This document shows, piece by piece, positions 25,063-33,904 of a stretch of DNA of 64,000 nt. How positions within the stretch are numbered: the first letter of the stretch is position 1; the number at the start of each line of letters is the position of its first letter. The notes beneath the pieces are model-generated. The model worked only from the letters and a program-made list of their open reading frames with translations. It was not told where the DNA came from and did not search any database. Source of the DNA: Ameyamaea chiangmaiensis (GTDB taxonomy: Bacteria; Pseudomonadota; Alphaproteobacteria; Acetobacterales; Acetobacteraceae); contig NZ_BAPT01000013.1 of assembly GCF_025995235.1 (NCBI RefSeq), positions 62,001 through 126,000 of the forward strand, read 5' to 3'. Made by a program: the position numbers and the translations under genes.

Positions 25063-25467
25063 AGCCCATCTTCGGACAACACGGTTCTTGATCAGTGAAG
25101 GGGGGTCCCGACCGATTACGGCCGATCATCGGCCGCCATAGCTCGCGATGTCAGCTGTTCGTGACGGTACTTTGATGAAGCTGATTAAGCGTTATTGCAT
25201 TTCGAGATCGAGGGGTTTTGGGCCTGATCGACCTCGATAGATATCGACAGCAGACAAAAAAATTCTGGGGCGATTTTCTCTTTAAAATCAAGAGTATATC
25301 TTTTTGACGGCCCGAGCGTCGGCTTCCGGCACTACAAGATAGACAAAAGCAAGCTATATCAAAGACCTAGCTGGTCCTTGAACAATCGAGTGGGAATGAC
25401 GGCCGCGAGCGAAACATCCTCACTCCGCCTACGATAACCTACTGATTGGGACGTTTCTCGCCGGCGG
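25063..25467. other. Gene-poor junction between island and chromosome (405 nt)
   Basis: No coding frame is convincing. The stretch holds a perfect 8-bp palindrome CGGCCGAT-C-ATCGGCCG (25119-25135), which may end transcription of the DUF4365 gene. It also holds an AT-rich part (about 25250-25370) unlike the surrounding GC-rich DNA. No tRNA, integrase or obvious direct repeat is visible, so the attachment site cannot be fixed. Confidence 0.5.
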
Positions 25468-26559
25468 TTACGCCGTGCGTCCGACGTCCTCGAACCGCTG
25501 AAGGAAACGGTCGCCGGCGATGTGAAAGGCCTGGGGGCTGAACCGTTGCAGGACGGCTTCTCGCGCATGGGCGCCCATGGACGCCATGTGGGCTGGGTCG
25601 CGAAGAAGCGCGGCCAGCGCCTCGGCCAAGGCATCGGTGTCGTCGGGGGGTACCAGCACGCCGGAGACGTCGTTCTCGATGGTGAAAGCGGGCTCTCCAA
25701 CGCGGCTTGCGACCACGCACAGTCCTGCTGTCATCGCCTCATGCGCCGCAAGACACAGACCCTCGCGCTGAGAGGGTTGGACATACAGATGCTGGTCGGC
25801 CAGAAATCTCTCGGTGTCTTCAACAAAACCTGGAAGCGTCACGCAATCGGACAGTCCGGCCGCGGCTATCTGGGCTGTCAGAGCGTCGTAGGCAGGCCCG
25901 TCACCGGCGATCGTCAGCGAAAACGGCGTCAGTCCGGGCTGGGCGCGAAGACGCCCCAAGGCCGCGATCAATCGATCGTAGTTCTTGACCGGATGCAGCC
26001 GCCCGACGGAAGCGATGCGCACCGTCTCGCCCGGCTGCCAGCCGCGCGCACGGGGCTGCTGGCGATTGGCGATGAAAAGCGGCCACACCAGACGGCGCTC
26101 GGCCGGAATGCCAAGGAACGGCCCGAGGATCGCCTCGACAGACCGGGAGTCCGCCAGCCACAGCCGCGACAGGCCCTGCGTCACGCGCAGCAAGCGACGG
26201 TTTGCGGGTTTGAGGGCGGCGGAATGCTGCCAGCTTGCCACCGGCAGTCGATGGCGCAGTCCCATCGCCTGCCCAAGAAGCGTCGCCCGCGTCAGTGACG
26301 TCCAGAGATGGGAGGGACGAAGCTCGGACAGGCAGTGGTCGAGCCAGAGGGCGGCCTGGGCATGGTCAGCCGGGCCGGCGGGGCAGATGCGCAAGGCGAT
26401 CCCGGCGGCCTCGATCGGCGCGATGGCGCGTCCATCCCGGCGGGTAAGGGCAAGGACTGTGACATCATGCCCACATGCCCGCACATGCCGCAGTAGATTG
26501 GGAACGGGGAAGGCGGCGCCTCCCCCCTCCGTGGAGTTGATGATGTAGGCGAGTCGCAT
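25468..26559 (-). CDS. GT4-family glycosyltransferase (GT-B fold)
   Basis: A 363-residue protein. The N-terminal domain begins MRLAYIINSTEGGGA. The C-terminal donor-binding domain shows VRIASVGRLHPVKNYDRLIA, LTIAGDGP, VTLPGFVED and REGLCLAAHEAMTAG, the E-x7-E-type pattern of GT4 retaining enzymes. It should transfer a sugar from a nucleotide donor at the membrane or cytosol. Acceptor unknown: no polysaccharide cluster is nearby. The start is ATG 26559. Confidence 0.85.
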   Translation of the reverse strand: MRLAYIINSTEGGGAAFPVPNLLRHVRACGHDVTVLALTRRDGRAIAPIEAAGIALRICPAGPADHAQAALWLDHCLSELRPSHLWTSLTRATLLGQAMGLRHRLPVASWQHSAALKPANRRLLRVTQGLSRLWLADSRSVEAILGPFLGIPAERRLVWPLFIANRQQPRARGWQPGETVRIASVGRLHPVKNYDRLIAALGRLRAQPGLTPFSLTIAGDGPAYDALTAQIAAAGLSDCVTLPGFVEDTERFLADQHLYVQPSQREGLCLAAHEAMTAGLCVVASRVGEPAFTIENDVSGVLVPPDDTDALAEALAALLRDPAHMASMGAHAREAVLQRFSPQAFHIAGDRFLQRFEDVGRTA

Positions 26560-26594
26560 GGTGCGGCGACCGGAACCGGTAAGCCGTGCCGCGA

Positions 26595-27008
26595 TCAGGG
26601 ACCGCTGCTGCGCGGAGTCACCCAGCCGTTGCCGGTAGCATCGCCCAACTGGCCACTCCCGAACGGACCGTTCTCCTGATACGCCGAGCCGAAATTGGTC
26701 AGATTAGAGCCGGTGACTGCGTCGCGGTGGACGTTGGCGAGATGGTCCGGGTCGGGTCCATGATTGATTTCGTTGGACGGCGCGTCGGAATAACCGGGGG
26801 GGATGCTACGCCGACCGTGGACCGTCAGATGTTCGCCCCGGTTCGGCGTCGTCTGGCCCTGCGTCGATTGCGAGATCGCCCGATCGTCGGCGCTACTGCC
26901 GTCGGGTGCTGCGGATGCGTAGGGGGCACCGAGGCTCAGGCCGGCCGCCACGGTCAGAGCGGCGGTCAGAGCAGTCGTGTTCAGGGCGGCGAGGGGGCGC
27001 AGCGCCAT
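26595..27008 (-). CDS. Secreted hypothetical protein
   Basis: A 137-residue protein with a signal peptide (residues 1-33: Arg near the start, hydrophobic AALTVAAGLSLGA, then ASA-AP cleavage). The mature part is polar, rich in Gly, Asn and Pro (LANVHRDAVTGSNLTNFGSA) and has no cysteine, so it may be a disordered periplasmic protein. No family recognised. The start is ATG 27008, divergent from alkB. Confidence 0.55.
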   Translation of the reverse strand: MALRPLAALNTTALTAALTVAAGLSLGAPYASAAPDGSSADDRAISQSTQGQTTPNRGEHLTVHGRRSIPPGYSDAPSNEINHGPDPDHLANVHRDAVTGSNLTNFGSAYQENGPFGSGQLGDATGNGWVTPRSSGP

Positions 27009-27121
27009 GGTTCATTCCTTCGGGCGGTCTCGAGGCTGTTGCCTACCCGTAGACCATTTCGGCTGGCATCGGCAACGTGCCATCACGATATTGCCGTCAT
27101 GCGAACAGGGGAGGGCCGGCG

Positions 27122-27790
27122 ATGGACCTGTTGACACCATTGGGCCCGGGACCCCGGCACAGAGAGGGGCTGGAGGACGGAGCGGTACTGCTGCGTGGCT
27201 GGCTGGGCGGCCGCGAGGCCGCGATCATGGAGGCGATCGGCGATATTGCCCGGCGCTCGCCATTCCGCATGCTGACGACGCCCGGCGGCCGCACCATGTC
27301 CGTCGCTATGACCGGCTGCGGCACTCTGGGGTGGCATTCTGACCGACAGGGCTATCGATACGTGCCCGTTGATCCGACGACCGGCCGGCCTTGGCCCGCC
27401 ATGCCCGAACTGCTGTCGGATGTAGCCCGGGAAGCCGCTGATGAGGCGGGCTATGCCAGCTTCGCGCCCGACGCGTGCCTGATCAACCGGTATGCGCCGG
27501 GCGCGCGCCTGTCCCTGCATCAGGACAGGGACGAGGACGCGTTGTCCGAACCGATCGTGTCGCTGTCCGTCGGGGTCGCGGCTACCTTTTTGTGGGGCGG
27601 CCTTGAACGGTCATCGCCGACGCGGCGGATACGGCTGGACAGCGGGGATGTCGTGGTGTGGGGCGGGCCCTCGCGGCTCGTGTATCATGGTGTCGCGGCC
27701 CTTGCGCGCGGATGGCACCCGCTGACCGGCGATAAACGGTTCAACGTGACGTTCCGGGCGGTCCGCCGTCCAGCGCCTCGGCCCTGCTGA
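27122..27790 (+). CDS. alkB: Alpha-ketoglutarate-dependent DNA dealkylase AlkB
   Basis: A 222-residue protein. AlkB landmarks are MLTTPGGRTMSVAMTGCG, WHSDRQGYRY, the substrate loop INRYAPGARLSLHQDRDE with the iron-binding HxD, and the C-terminal FNVTFRAVRR carrying the two arginines that bind 2-oxoglutarate. The enzyme oxidatively removes 1-methyladenine and 3-methylcytosine lesions. Start ATG 27122 has GGAGGG upstream and gives the normal family length of about 220 residues. No Ada gene is adjacent. Confidence 0.93.
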   Translation: MDLLTPLGPGPRHREGLEDGAVLLRGWLGGREAAIMEAIGDIARRSPFRMLTTPGGRTMSVAMTGCGTLGWHSDRQGYRYVPVDPTTGRPWPAMPELLSDVAREAADEAGYASFAPDACLINRYAPGARLSLHQDRDEDALSEPIVSLSVGVAATFLWGGLERSSPTRRIRLDSGDVVVWGGPSRLVYHGVAALARGWHPLTGDKRFNVTFRAVRRPAPRPC

Positions 27791-27805
27791 CCGATAACAG
27801 AGTCT

Positions 27806-27834
27806 TTGCTTTCCGGGGTCTTTTTCGACATAAA
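27806..27834 (+). promoter_or_regulatory. Probable aroF promoter
   Basis: TTGCTT (27806-27811) and CATAAA (27829-27834) are spaced by 17 bp, about 90 nt upstream of the DAHP synthase start. The resulting leader would contain the GC hairpin CCCGGG...CCCGGG near 27842-27867, which might fine-tune expression. No leader peptide was recognised. Confidence 0.45.
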
Positions 27835-27921
27835 GCCTGCCCCGGGTCGCGGAACCGCGCCCCGGGCCGTAACCGTCTTTCATTGCTCGCCGCCTGGCGA
27901 GAGCGAACAGGAAACCGACCG

Positions 27922-29328
27922 ATGAGTGCTATACTCAACTCTTCCAAGCTTACGCAGACGTCCTGGACGCCGGCGGGCTGGCGGTCGTTTCCAGCCAAGC
28001 AGATGCCATCCTATCCGGATATCGATGCCCTGGAGGCCGTTGAAGGGCGCCTGCGGCAGTACCCGCCGCTGGTGTTCGCCGGCGAGGCGCGCCGCCTGAA
28101 GGACGGCCTTGCCAAGGCGGCGCGCGGCGAGGCGTTCGTCCTGCAAGGTGGCGCCTGTGCCGAGAGCTTCAGCGAATTCACCGCCGATATCGTGCGCGAC
28201 ACGTTCCGCGTCCTGCTGCAGATGGCCGTGGTGCTGACGTTCGGCGCCAAGGTGCCGGTGGTCAAGCTGGGCCGTATGGCGGGCCAGTATGCCAAGCCGC
28301 GTTCGTCGGACATGGAGACGATCGACGGTGTCAGCCTGCCGTCCTATCGCGGTGACATCATCAATGGGCCGGCTTTCACGACCGAGGCGCGCGTGCCCGA
28401 CCCGGTGCGGATGGAGACCGGCTACTTCCAGTCGGCCGGCGTGCTGAACCTTCTGCGCGCCTTCGCGACGGGCGGGTATGCGAACCTGCATGACGTGCAT
28501 CGCTGGAACCTGGGCTTCGTCGAGCGGTCTCCGCTGGCCGAGCGTTATCGCGTGCTGGCGACCCGCATCGACGAGACGCTGTCGTTCATGGCCGCATGCG
28601 GCATCGATCCGAACTCGCCCAACGTGAACGAGACCGAATTCTATACCTCGCACGAGGCTCTGCTTTTGCCGTACGAGCAGGCCCTGACACGCGTCGATTC
28701 GACCAGTGGCGAGTGGTATGACTGCTCGGCGCATTTCGTGTGGATCGGTGACCGGACGCGCCAGCCCGACGGCGCGCATGTCGAGTTCTTGCGCGGCGTG
28801 CGCAATCCGATCGGTATCAAGGTCGGACCGACCACGACGGTCGAGGATCTGGAGCGTCTTCTGGACATCCTTAACCCATCCGACGAGGCCGGGCGGATCA
28901 CGCTGATCTCGCGCATGGGTGCTGAGGGGGTGCAGAAGCATCTGCCGTCGCTTCTGCGCAAGGTGAACGCCACCGGCCGCACCGTAACGTGGCTGTGCGA
29001 TCCCATGCACGGTAACACGGTAACGGTGGCGAACCGGATCAAGACACGGTCCTTTGACGCGATTCTTGAGGAGGTGCGCGGCTTCTTCGACGTCTTCGCG
29101 GCCGAAGGCGGTCGTCCGGGTGGCGTGCATGTGGAGATGACCGGCCAGAACGTGACCGAGTGCATGGGTGGTGCCCAGCGCCTGACCGAGGCCGATCTGG
29201 GCGACCGGTATGAGACATTCTGCGATCCGCGCCTGAACGCCGAGCAGTCGCTGGAAATGGCGTTCCTGATCGCGGAGGAGTTGACCACGCGTCTGGGCGA
29301 TGCCGCGCGTCAGACCCGGGCGGCCTGA
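27922..29328 (+). CDS. aroF: Class II 3-deoxy-7-phosphoheptulonate synthase (DAHP synthase)
   Basis: A 468-residue protein of the plant/actinobacterial-type (class II) family. It condenses phosphoenolpyruvate and erythrose 4-phosphate, the first step to chorismate. Family motifs are LQGGACAESFSEF, KLGRMAGQYAKPRSS, YHTSHE-type EFYTSHEALL, WIGDRTRQPDGAHVEF and WLCDPMHGNT, carrying the Cys, Lys/Arg and His ligands for metal and substrate. The length is normal. Start ATG 27922 is used because the family begins MSA-xxx-SW. The gene appears monocistronic. Confidence 0.93.
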   Translation: MSAILNSSKLTQTSWTPAGWRSFPAKQMPSYPDIDALEAVEGRLRQYPPLVFAGEARRLKDGLAKAARGEAFVLQGGACAESFSEFTADIVRDTFRVLLQMAVVLTFGAKVPVVKLGRMAGQYAKPRSSDMETIDGVSLPSYRGDIINGPAFTTEARVPDPVRMETGYFQSAGVLNLLRAFATGGYANLHDVHRWNLGFVERSPLAERYRVLATRIDETLSFMAACGIDPNSPNVNETEFYTSHEALLLPYEQALTRVDSTSGEWYDCSAHFVWIGDRTRQPDGAHVEFLRGVRNPIGIKVGPTTTVEDLERLLDILNPSDEAGRITLISRMGAEGVQKHLPSLLRKVNATGRTVTWLCDPMHGNTVTVANRIKTRSFDAILEEVRGFFDVFAAEGGRPGGVHVEMTGQNVTECMGGAQRLTEADLGDRYETFCDPRLNAEQSLEMAFLIAEELTTRLGDAARQTRAA

Positions 29329-29333
29329 CCGGC

Positions 29334-29373
29334 GCATGCCTGTCGGGCGCACCAGCCCGTCCGGCAGGCATGC
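29334..29373 (+). terminator. Hairpin after aroF
   Basis: GCATGCCTGTCGG (29334-29346) pairs with CCGGCAGGCATGC (29361-29373), 13 bp with one G-U pair and a 14-nt loop. It starts 6 nt past the stop codon. No U-tract follows, so it may be a terminator or a stabilising 3' hairpin. Confidence 0.5.
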
Positions 29374-29455
29374 CACTGGAAAAACCGGCGCAGGCGTGCC
29401 ACGCAGGGTCTGACGAGGACGGCAAACGTCCCGGGACAGAAGGAAACGTATAGGC

Positions 29456-30634
29456 ATGGCTGGGCACGAACCCGCGCCTCTGTTTGGCGCACGGCAGGCT
29501 CTGGACGACGCCACGATACGGGCGCGCACGGACTCCTATTTCAATCGCACGCATGAGATCGTCAGCCGCTTTGGCGACTGCTCGGTAACATACGCCTTTT
29601 TCCTCCGCAGGCCGGTCATCTCGGCGCCGCGCCTGATGTGCGCGTGGCTCGAAAACGTTGCCCGCGAACACGGCGAGGCGATCGACATCGAACTTGCCTA
29701 TCCCGAGGGAGCCTGGGTAGGTGCGGGCGAGGCGCTGGTCTACGTCACCGGGTCGTTCGCCTTTCTCTCGCCGCTGGAGACGCTGGCGCTGCAGAAGCTC
29801 GGCCCGGCATGCGTTGCGGCGCATCACGCCTACCAGATGGCGGTCGCGCTGCCTGGTGTGAAGTTCCTGGCGATGGAGGCGCGCCACTGCGCCGGCTTCG
29901 AAATGCAGGAGCAGATGGCCTATGCCGCGTCCGTTGGCGGGGCGACCGCCAGAACGGATGGGGCCGTGGGCTTCATCGGCTGCGCCAACGATGCGACTGC
30001 GCATTTCTTCGGTGCCAAAAGTGGTCTCGGGACCATGCCGCACGCGCTGATCGGCTACGCGGGGTCGACCGTACGCGCCGCCGAAATGTTCCATGAGACC
30101 TATCCCGACAGCGATCTGGTGGCACTGGTCGACTATTTCGGACGCGAGGTGACCGACGGTCTGGCGATCTGCCGCCGCTTCCCCGAACTTGCCGCCGCCG
30201 GGCGGATCGCGCTGCGTCTGGATACGCACGGCGGACGGTTTCTCGAAGGACTCGATCCGCAGGAGTCCTATGCGGTTCTCGATCGCAATACGCCCGGCAC
30301 CATTCGCCGCTATCGCTCGGAGAAGGAGTTGCGGCATCTGGTCGGCACCGGTGTCTCCGCCGCTGCGATCTGGCGCATGCGCGAGCAACTGGATCAGGCC
30401 GGGTTCGACCGGGTGCGTATCCTGGCGTCGTCCGGTTTCGACGTCGAAAAATGCGTCAGCATGGCCGACGCCCACGCGCCGATCGATGCGATCGGAACCG
30501 GATCGTTCATTCCGGCGACGTGGACCGAGACCTATGCCACGGCGGATATCGTTGCCTATAACGGGGAGCCGCGGGTCAAGATCGGACGAGAATTCCTGTT
30601 GCGGCAAAAAACGGAGAGAGCCACGCATGAGTGA
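29456..30634 (+). CDS. pncB: Nicotinate phosphoribosyltransferase
   Basis: A 392-residue protein. It has the type II phosphoribosyltransferase barrel expected of this family: RTDSYFNRTHEIV near the start, then EARHCAGFEMQEQMAYAASV, AKSGLGTMPHAL, LRLDTHGGRFLEG and ILASSGFDVEK. The enzyme makes nicotinate mononucleotide from nicotinate and phosphoribosyl pyrophosphate in NAD salvage. The start is ATG 29456. The next small gene overlaps its end by 8 nt, suggesting an operon. Confidence 0.85.
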   Translation: MAGHEPAPLFGARQALDDATIRARTDSYFNRTHEIVSRFGDCSVTYAFFLRRPVISAPRLMCAWLENVAREHGEAIDIELAYPEGAWVGAGEALVYVTGSFAFLSPLETLALQKLGPACVAAHHAYQMAVALPGVKFLAMEARHCAGFEMQEQMAYAASVGGATARTDGAVGFIGCANDATAHFFGAKSGLGTMPHALIGYAGSTVRAAEMFHETYPDSDLVALVDYFGREVTDGLAICRRFPELAAAGRIALRLDTHGGRFLEGLDPQESYAVLDRNTPGTIRRYRSEKELRHLVGTGVSAAAIWRMREQLDQAGFDRVRILASSGFDVEKCVSMADAHAPIDAIGTGSFIPATWTETYATADIVAYNGEPRVKIGREFLLRQKTERATHE

Positions 30635-30992
30635 AAGCCTGTTTGCGCCGGAGGGTGGCTGGGTCGTTCGGATCCTCGACCTCTCGGGTGCTTCGGACGA
30701 CAACGTGACCGAGGAGATCAAGGGCTTTCCGGATCTCTTCCACGCCAACGCGTTCGCGCGCGCCTATGTGCGCGACAGCGTCGAACGTTGTCGGGCCGCG
30801 ACGGGCGGCGTCGATGTGCTCAACGCCTGGTATGCTTACGGTGAAGACGCCGAGGTCAAGGACGCGGGCGAGAACGGCTGGCAGTCCGGTTCGGAAATCG
30901 CCGCCTTCGTCGGCACGGTCGCAACACCGATGGAGCGTGACTGGCGATCGCTCGACCCGCGTTCCGAACATGACGACGAAGACGAGGATTAG
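30627..30992 (+). CDS. Acidic hypothetical protein (121 aa)
   Basis: Begins MSESLFAPEGGWVVRILDLS and ends with a run of Asp/Glu (SEHDDEDED). No domain recognised. It overlaps the end of pncB and precedes a retropepsin-like gene by 6 nt, so it is probably translated from the pncB transcript. A conserved companion of the salvage gene is plausible but not shown. Confidence 0.6.
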   Translation: MSESLFAPEGGWVVRILDLSGASDDNVTEEIKGFPDLFHANAFARAYVRDSVERCRAATGGVDVLNAWYAYGEDAEVKDAGENGWQSGSEIAAFVGTVATPMERDWRSLDPRSEHDDEDED

Positions 30993-30998
30993 GACCGC

Positions 30999-32126
30999 GT
31001 GCGATTTCGGGGCCGCGCATATGAGGGGTGGTTGAGCCTCTGGCTGCTGGTCATGGGCGCGACGGCGGCGCGGGCTGATGATGTCGTACTGCCGCCCGAG
31101 GCCCGGGTGCCGCAGGCCTGCGCCGCGCATGTCATGACCATGCCGCTGCTGACACGGCGCGGCAGTCCGGCTGTGCCCGTGACGATCGACGGCCACCAGG
31201 GGGCGGCGTATCTGGGCTTCAGCCAGACGATGACGGGTGTATTCGAGCGTCCGGGCATTGCCTGGGACGCGGGTCAGAACGTCACGACCCGGACCGTCAC
31301 GGGCTCGGCGGCGACGGTGACCGTTCAGGTCAGCGAACTGCGGATCGGGCGTGGCAAGACGGCGGCCTTTACCGCGATCGACATGGGCTATACCGCTGAC
31401 GAACGTGTCGCCGGGCTGCCTGTTCTGGGCGTTGTCGGGAATGATATCCTTCAGGGCTACGACGTGCTGCTCGATATGCCGGGCCAGCGCGTCACCCTGT
31501 TCCGCGAGAGCGGTATCGCCGGTTGTCCGCCGCTGTCCGCATGGCTGGGGCATGGATCGGTCGCCATGCCGCTGCTGCGCGACGAGACGGGCAGCCCCGA
31601 CCTGATGACCGTGATGCTGGGCGGGGCACCGGTCGGGATGCAGCTCGAACCCGGCTCCAACGCCTCGATCCTGCGGAGCGACGATGCGGCGGCGATCGGC
31701 ATTGATGACAGGAGCCTGGCGTCCGACGATCGCGTACGGACACAGGCGGGGGGTGCCCTGCTCGGGCGGCGCCATCGCTTCACCGATGTCGCGATCGGGG
31801 GGTGGCGCGGGGGTGCTCTGGACATCGATATCGAGCCATCGCTGTACAATCTGATCGGCCTGCCGTTTTTCCGTGACCGTATCGTACTGGCCGCGTTCCC
31901 GACCGGCATGGTCTATTTCACCGGCGAGGCGATCGCGTCACCCGGTGTCGAGGCGACGGATGTGGGGCGAAGTCCCACGGCAAGCCGCCTCGCCACCGCG
32001 CGTGTCGGCGAGGAGGCCGCGCCCGTCGTCACGACGTCAGGCACCCCTACGGATGACGCGGGTCGCGCCCAAAGCCTGATTGACCATGCCGATGCCCTGA
32101 TGCCGCCGGCCCCGCCCGTGCACTGA
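30999..32126 (+). CDS. Retropepsin-like (aspartic-protease-fold) secreted protein, catalytic motifs degenerate
   Basis: A 375-residue protein with a signal peptide (WLSLWLLVMGATAARA). The fold is suggested by VPVTIDGHQG and LPVLGVVGNDILQGYDVLLD followed by RVTLFR, a typical lobe ending of periplasmic retropepsin-like proteases. A second lobe reads VMLGGAPVGMQLEPGSNAS, then GLPFFRDRIVL. The expected D-T/S-G motifs are replaced (LGFSQ, LEPGS), so it is probably not a protease; it may bind a ligand. The start is GTG 30999; no in-frame ATG precedes the signal peptide. Confidence 0.6.
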   Translation: MRFRGRAYEGWLSLWLLVMGATAARADDVVLPPEARVPQACAAHVMTMPLLTRRGSPAVPVTIDGHQGAAYLGFSQTMTGVFERPGIAWDAGQNVTTRTVTGSAATVTVQVSELRIGRGKTAAFTAIDMGYTADERVAGLPVLGVVGNDILQGYDVLLDMPGQRVTLFRESGIAGCPPLSAWLGHGSVAMPLLRDETGSPDLMTVMLGGAPVGMQLEPGSNASILRSDDAAAIGIDDRSLASDDRVRTQAGGALLGRRHRFTDVAIGGWRGGALDIDIEPSLYNLIGLPFFRDRIVLAAFPTGMVYFTGEAIASPGVEATDVGRSPTASRLATARVGEEAAPVVTTSGTPTDDAGRAQSLIDHADALMPPAPPVH

Positions 32127-32193
32127 GGCGCCGGGTCGGCCTGGACCATCGTCCGGGCTGGTGTTTCGGCGACGGCCACGGCATAGAGGGCGC

Positions 32194-33528
32194 ATGAAAC
32201 TACGCTTCGCGCCCAGCCCCACGGGGTCCCTTCATGTCGGGAATGCCCGGCAGGCCATTGCGAACGCGCTCTACGCGCGCGGGCATGGCGGCCGCTTTCT
32301 CCTGCGGATCGACGACACGGACACGGAGCGCTCGCGCGAGAGCTTCGTCGACGGCATCCAGACCGACCTCACGTGGCTCGGCCTGCAATGGGACGAGTAT
32401 GTCCGTCAGTCCGAGCGGCTGGACCGGTATGCCGCGGCGGTAGAGCACCTCAAGCAGAGCGGCCGACTCTATCCCTGCTTCGAGAGTGAACAGGAACTCG
32501 CCGCCAAGCGCGAGGCACGGATCCGCATGCGCAAGCCGCCGATCTATGATCGCGCCATGCTCAAGATGACGCCCGAGCAGCGCGCCCAGGCCGAAGCCAA
32601 CGGCAAGGTGCCGTACTGGCGCTTCAAGCTCAGTGATACGACGGTCCGGTGGCGTGATGGCGTGATGGGGGACTGCACGGTCAAGCTGACGGCGCTGTCC
32701 GACCCCGTGCTGGTCCGTGCGGACGGGACGGTGCTGTATACGCTGGCGTCCGTTGTCGACGACCTCGAACTGGATGTGACCCATATCATCCGCGGCGAGG
32801 ATCACGTCACCAACACGGGCGTCCAGATCGATATCGCGCGTGCGCTCGGCGCGCAGGGGGACACCTTTGCCTTCGCGCATCTGCCTCTGTTGCTGGATGA
32901 AGGCGGCGGCAAGCTGTCCAAGCGTTTCGATGGCCTGTCCCTGCGTACGCTGCGTCAGGACGGGCTCGACCCGTCGGCGATCGTGTCCTACCTCGCGCGG
33001 TTGGGGACGGCGGACAATCCGGCGCCGCTGTCCTTCGAGGAACTGGCGCAGAGCTATGACCTCGGGCGGGTGTCGCGTTCGGCGGCGCGTTTCGACATGC
33101 GGCAATTGCTGTCGCTGAACCGGCGCGTCATGCAGGCCACCCCGTTCGAGGCCGTGCGCGCCGAACTGCCCGACGGTGCGACGGAGGCATTCTGGCTGGC
33201 GGTGCGGGGCAATGTCGATCTGGTGACCGAGTTGCGCCATTGGTGGGATGTCGTGGCAGGCGAGATCGTCCCGGGCGTGGTCGAGGGGGACGGTGCGTTC
33301 CTGCGCCAGGCGATCGACTGCCTGCCGCCGGAGCCGTGGGACGGCAGCGCTTGGCCCGTGTGGACCGCCGCGCTGCGCGAAGCGACCGGGCGATCGGGCA
33401 AGGCGTTGTATCACCCACTGCGTGTGCTGTTGACGGGCGAGGAGAAGGGGCCGGACATGCGCGATCTTCTGCCGCTGATCGGGCGCTCGCGCGCGGTGGC
33501 GCGCCTTGAGACGGGCGCGCGCGCATGA
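32194..33528 (+). CDS. gltX: Glutamyl-tRNA synthetase
   Basis: A 444-residue class I synthetase. The HIGH motif is the variant SLHVG (12-16) after RFAPSPTG, and the KMSKS loop is KLSKR (240-244). The Rossmann part has RIDDTDTERS and HIIRGEDHVTNTG, and the C-terminal anticodon-binding helices follow. The zinc-binding insertion seen in some GluRS is absent. The enzyme charges tRNA-Glu, and in this group often tRNA-Gln as well. The start is ATG 32194; it overlaps the ArsC-like gene by ATGA. Confidence 0.93.
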   Translation: MKLRFAPSPTGSLHVGNARQAIANALYARGHGGRFLLRIDDTDTERSRESFVDGIQTDLTWLGLQWDEYVRQSERLDRYAAAVEHLKQSGRLYPCFESEQELAAKREARIRMRKPPIYDRAMLKMTPEQRAQAEANGKVPYWRFKLSDTTVRWRDGVMGDCTVKLTALSDPVLVRADGTVLYTLASVVDDLELDVTHIIRGEDHVTNTGVQIDIARALGAQGDTFAFAHLPLLLDEGGGKLSKRFDGLSLRTLRQDGLDPSAIVSYLARLGTADNPAPLSFEELAQSYDLGRVSRSAARFDMRQLLSLNRRVMQATPFEAVRAELPDGATEAFWLAVRGNVDLVTELRHWWDVVAGEIVPGVVEGDGAFLRQAIDCLPPEPWDGSAWPVWTAALREATGRSGKALYHPLRVLLTGEEKGPDMRDLLPLIGRSRAVARLETGARA

Positions 33529-33872
33529 CCGTCGTTCTCTGGCACAACCCGCGCTGCCGCACCTCGCGCGAGGTTCTGGCGCTGATCGAGGGGCGGGGCA
33601 TCACGCCCACCATCCGCTTTTATCTGGAGGATGTACCCGGCGTGGTCGAACTGGCCGAGGTGATCGGGCGTGCCGGCCTGAGCGTTCGCGATGCGATCCG
33701 GCGTAAGGAGCCGGCATTCGCGGCGCGTGGTCTGTCGGATCCCGCGCTGTCGGATGCCGACCTGCTGGAGGCGATGGTCGCCGACCCGATCCTGATCGAG
33801 CGACCCTTCGTGATCGCGCCCGGCGGCGTGCGACTGTGCCGCCCGGCGGCGCTGGTTGTGGATATTCTCTGA
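33525..33872 (+). CDS. arsC: ArsC-family arsenate reductase-like protein
   Basis: A 115-residue thioredoxin-like ArsC/Spx protein. WHNPRCRTSREVL contains the nucleophilic Cys in the C-x-T-S-R context of arsenate reductases; AIRRKEPAF and IERPFVI supply the conserved Arg positions. It overlaps gltX by ATGA (33525-33528). No ars operon is around, so arsenate reduction is plausible but the physiological role may differ (Spx/YffB-like). Confidence 0.82.
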   Translation: MTVVLWHNPRCRTSREVLALIEGRGITPTIRFYLEDVPGVVELAEVIGRAGLSVRDAIRRKEPAFAARGLSDPALSDADLLEAMVADPILIERPFVIAPGGVRLCRPAALVVDIL

Positions 33873-33904
33873 CGGCCCACGACGTCGTCTGCGGGGAGGG
33901 GCAA

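Larger units (their letters stand above)
1..25100. mobile_element. Integrative/conjugative element or plasmid-derived island, right part
   Basis: The gene set is the usual maintenance module of alphaproteobacterial conjugative elements: AlpA-like HTH, DUF6499/DUF2285, XRE, DUF736, DUF2493, toprim, ParB and DUF932. It is followed by some 15 kb of defence-type cargo. Genes right of about 25.4 kb are housekeeping, so the edge is placed in the gene-poor, locally AT-rich stretch 25,063-25,467. The left edge and any integrase or transfer genes lie outside the window. The exact attachment site was not found, so the right limit is approximate. Confidence 0.7.

Noticed and set aside
25063..25467. tRNA gene or att repeat at the island edge
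   Set aside because: No cloverleaf, no TTCGAATC-type T-loop and no repeat within view; the other end of the element is outside the window.
27880..30748. Antisense frames of 549 and 569 aa opposite aroF and pncB
   Set aside because: The sense strand encodes full-length, well-conserved enzymes, so the antisense frames are chance.
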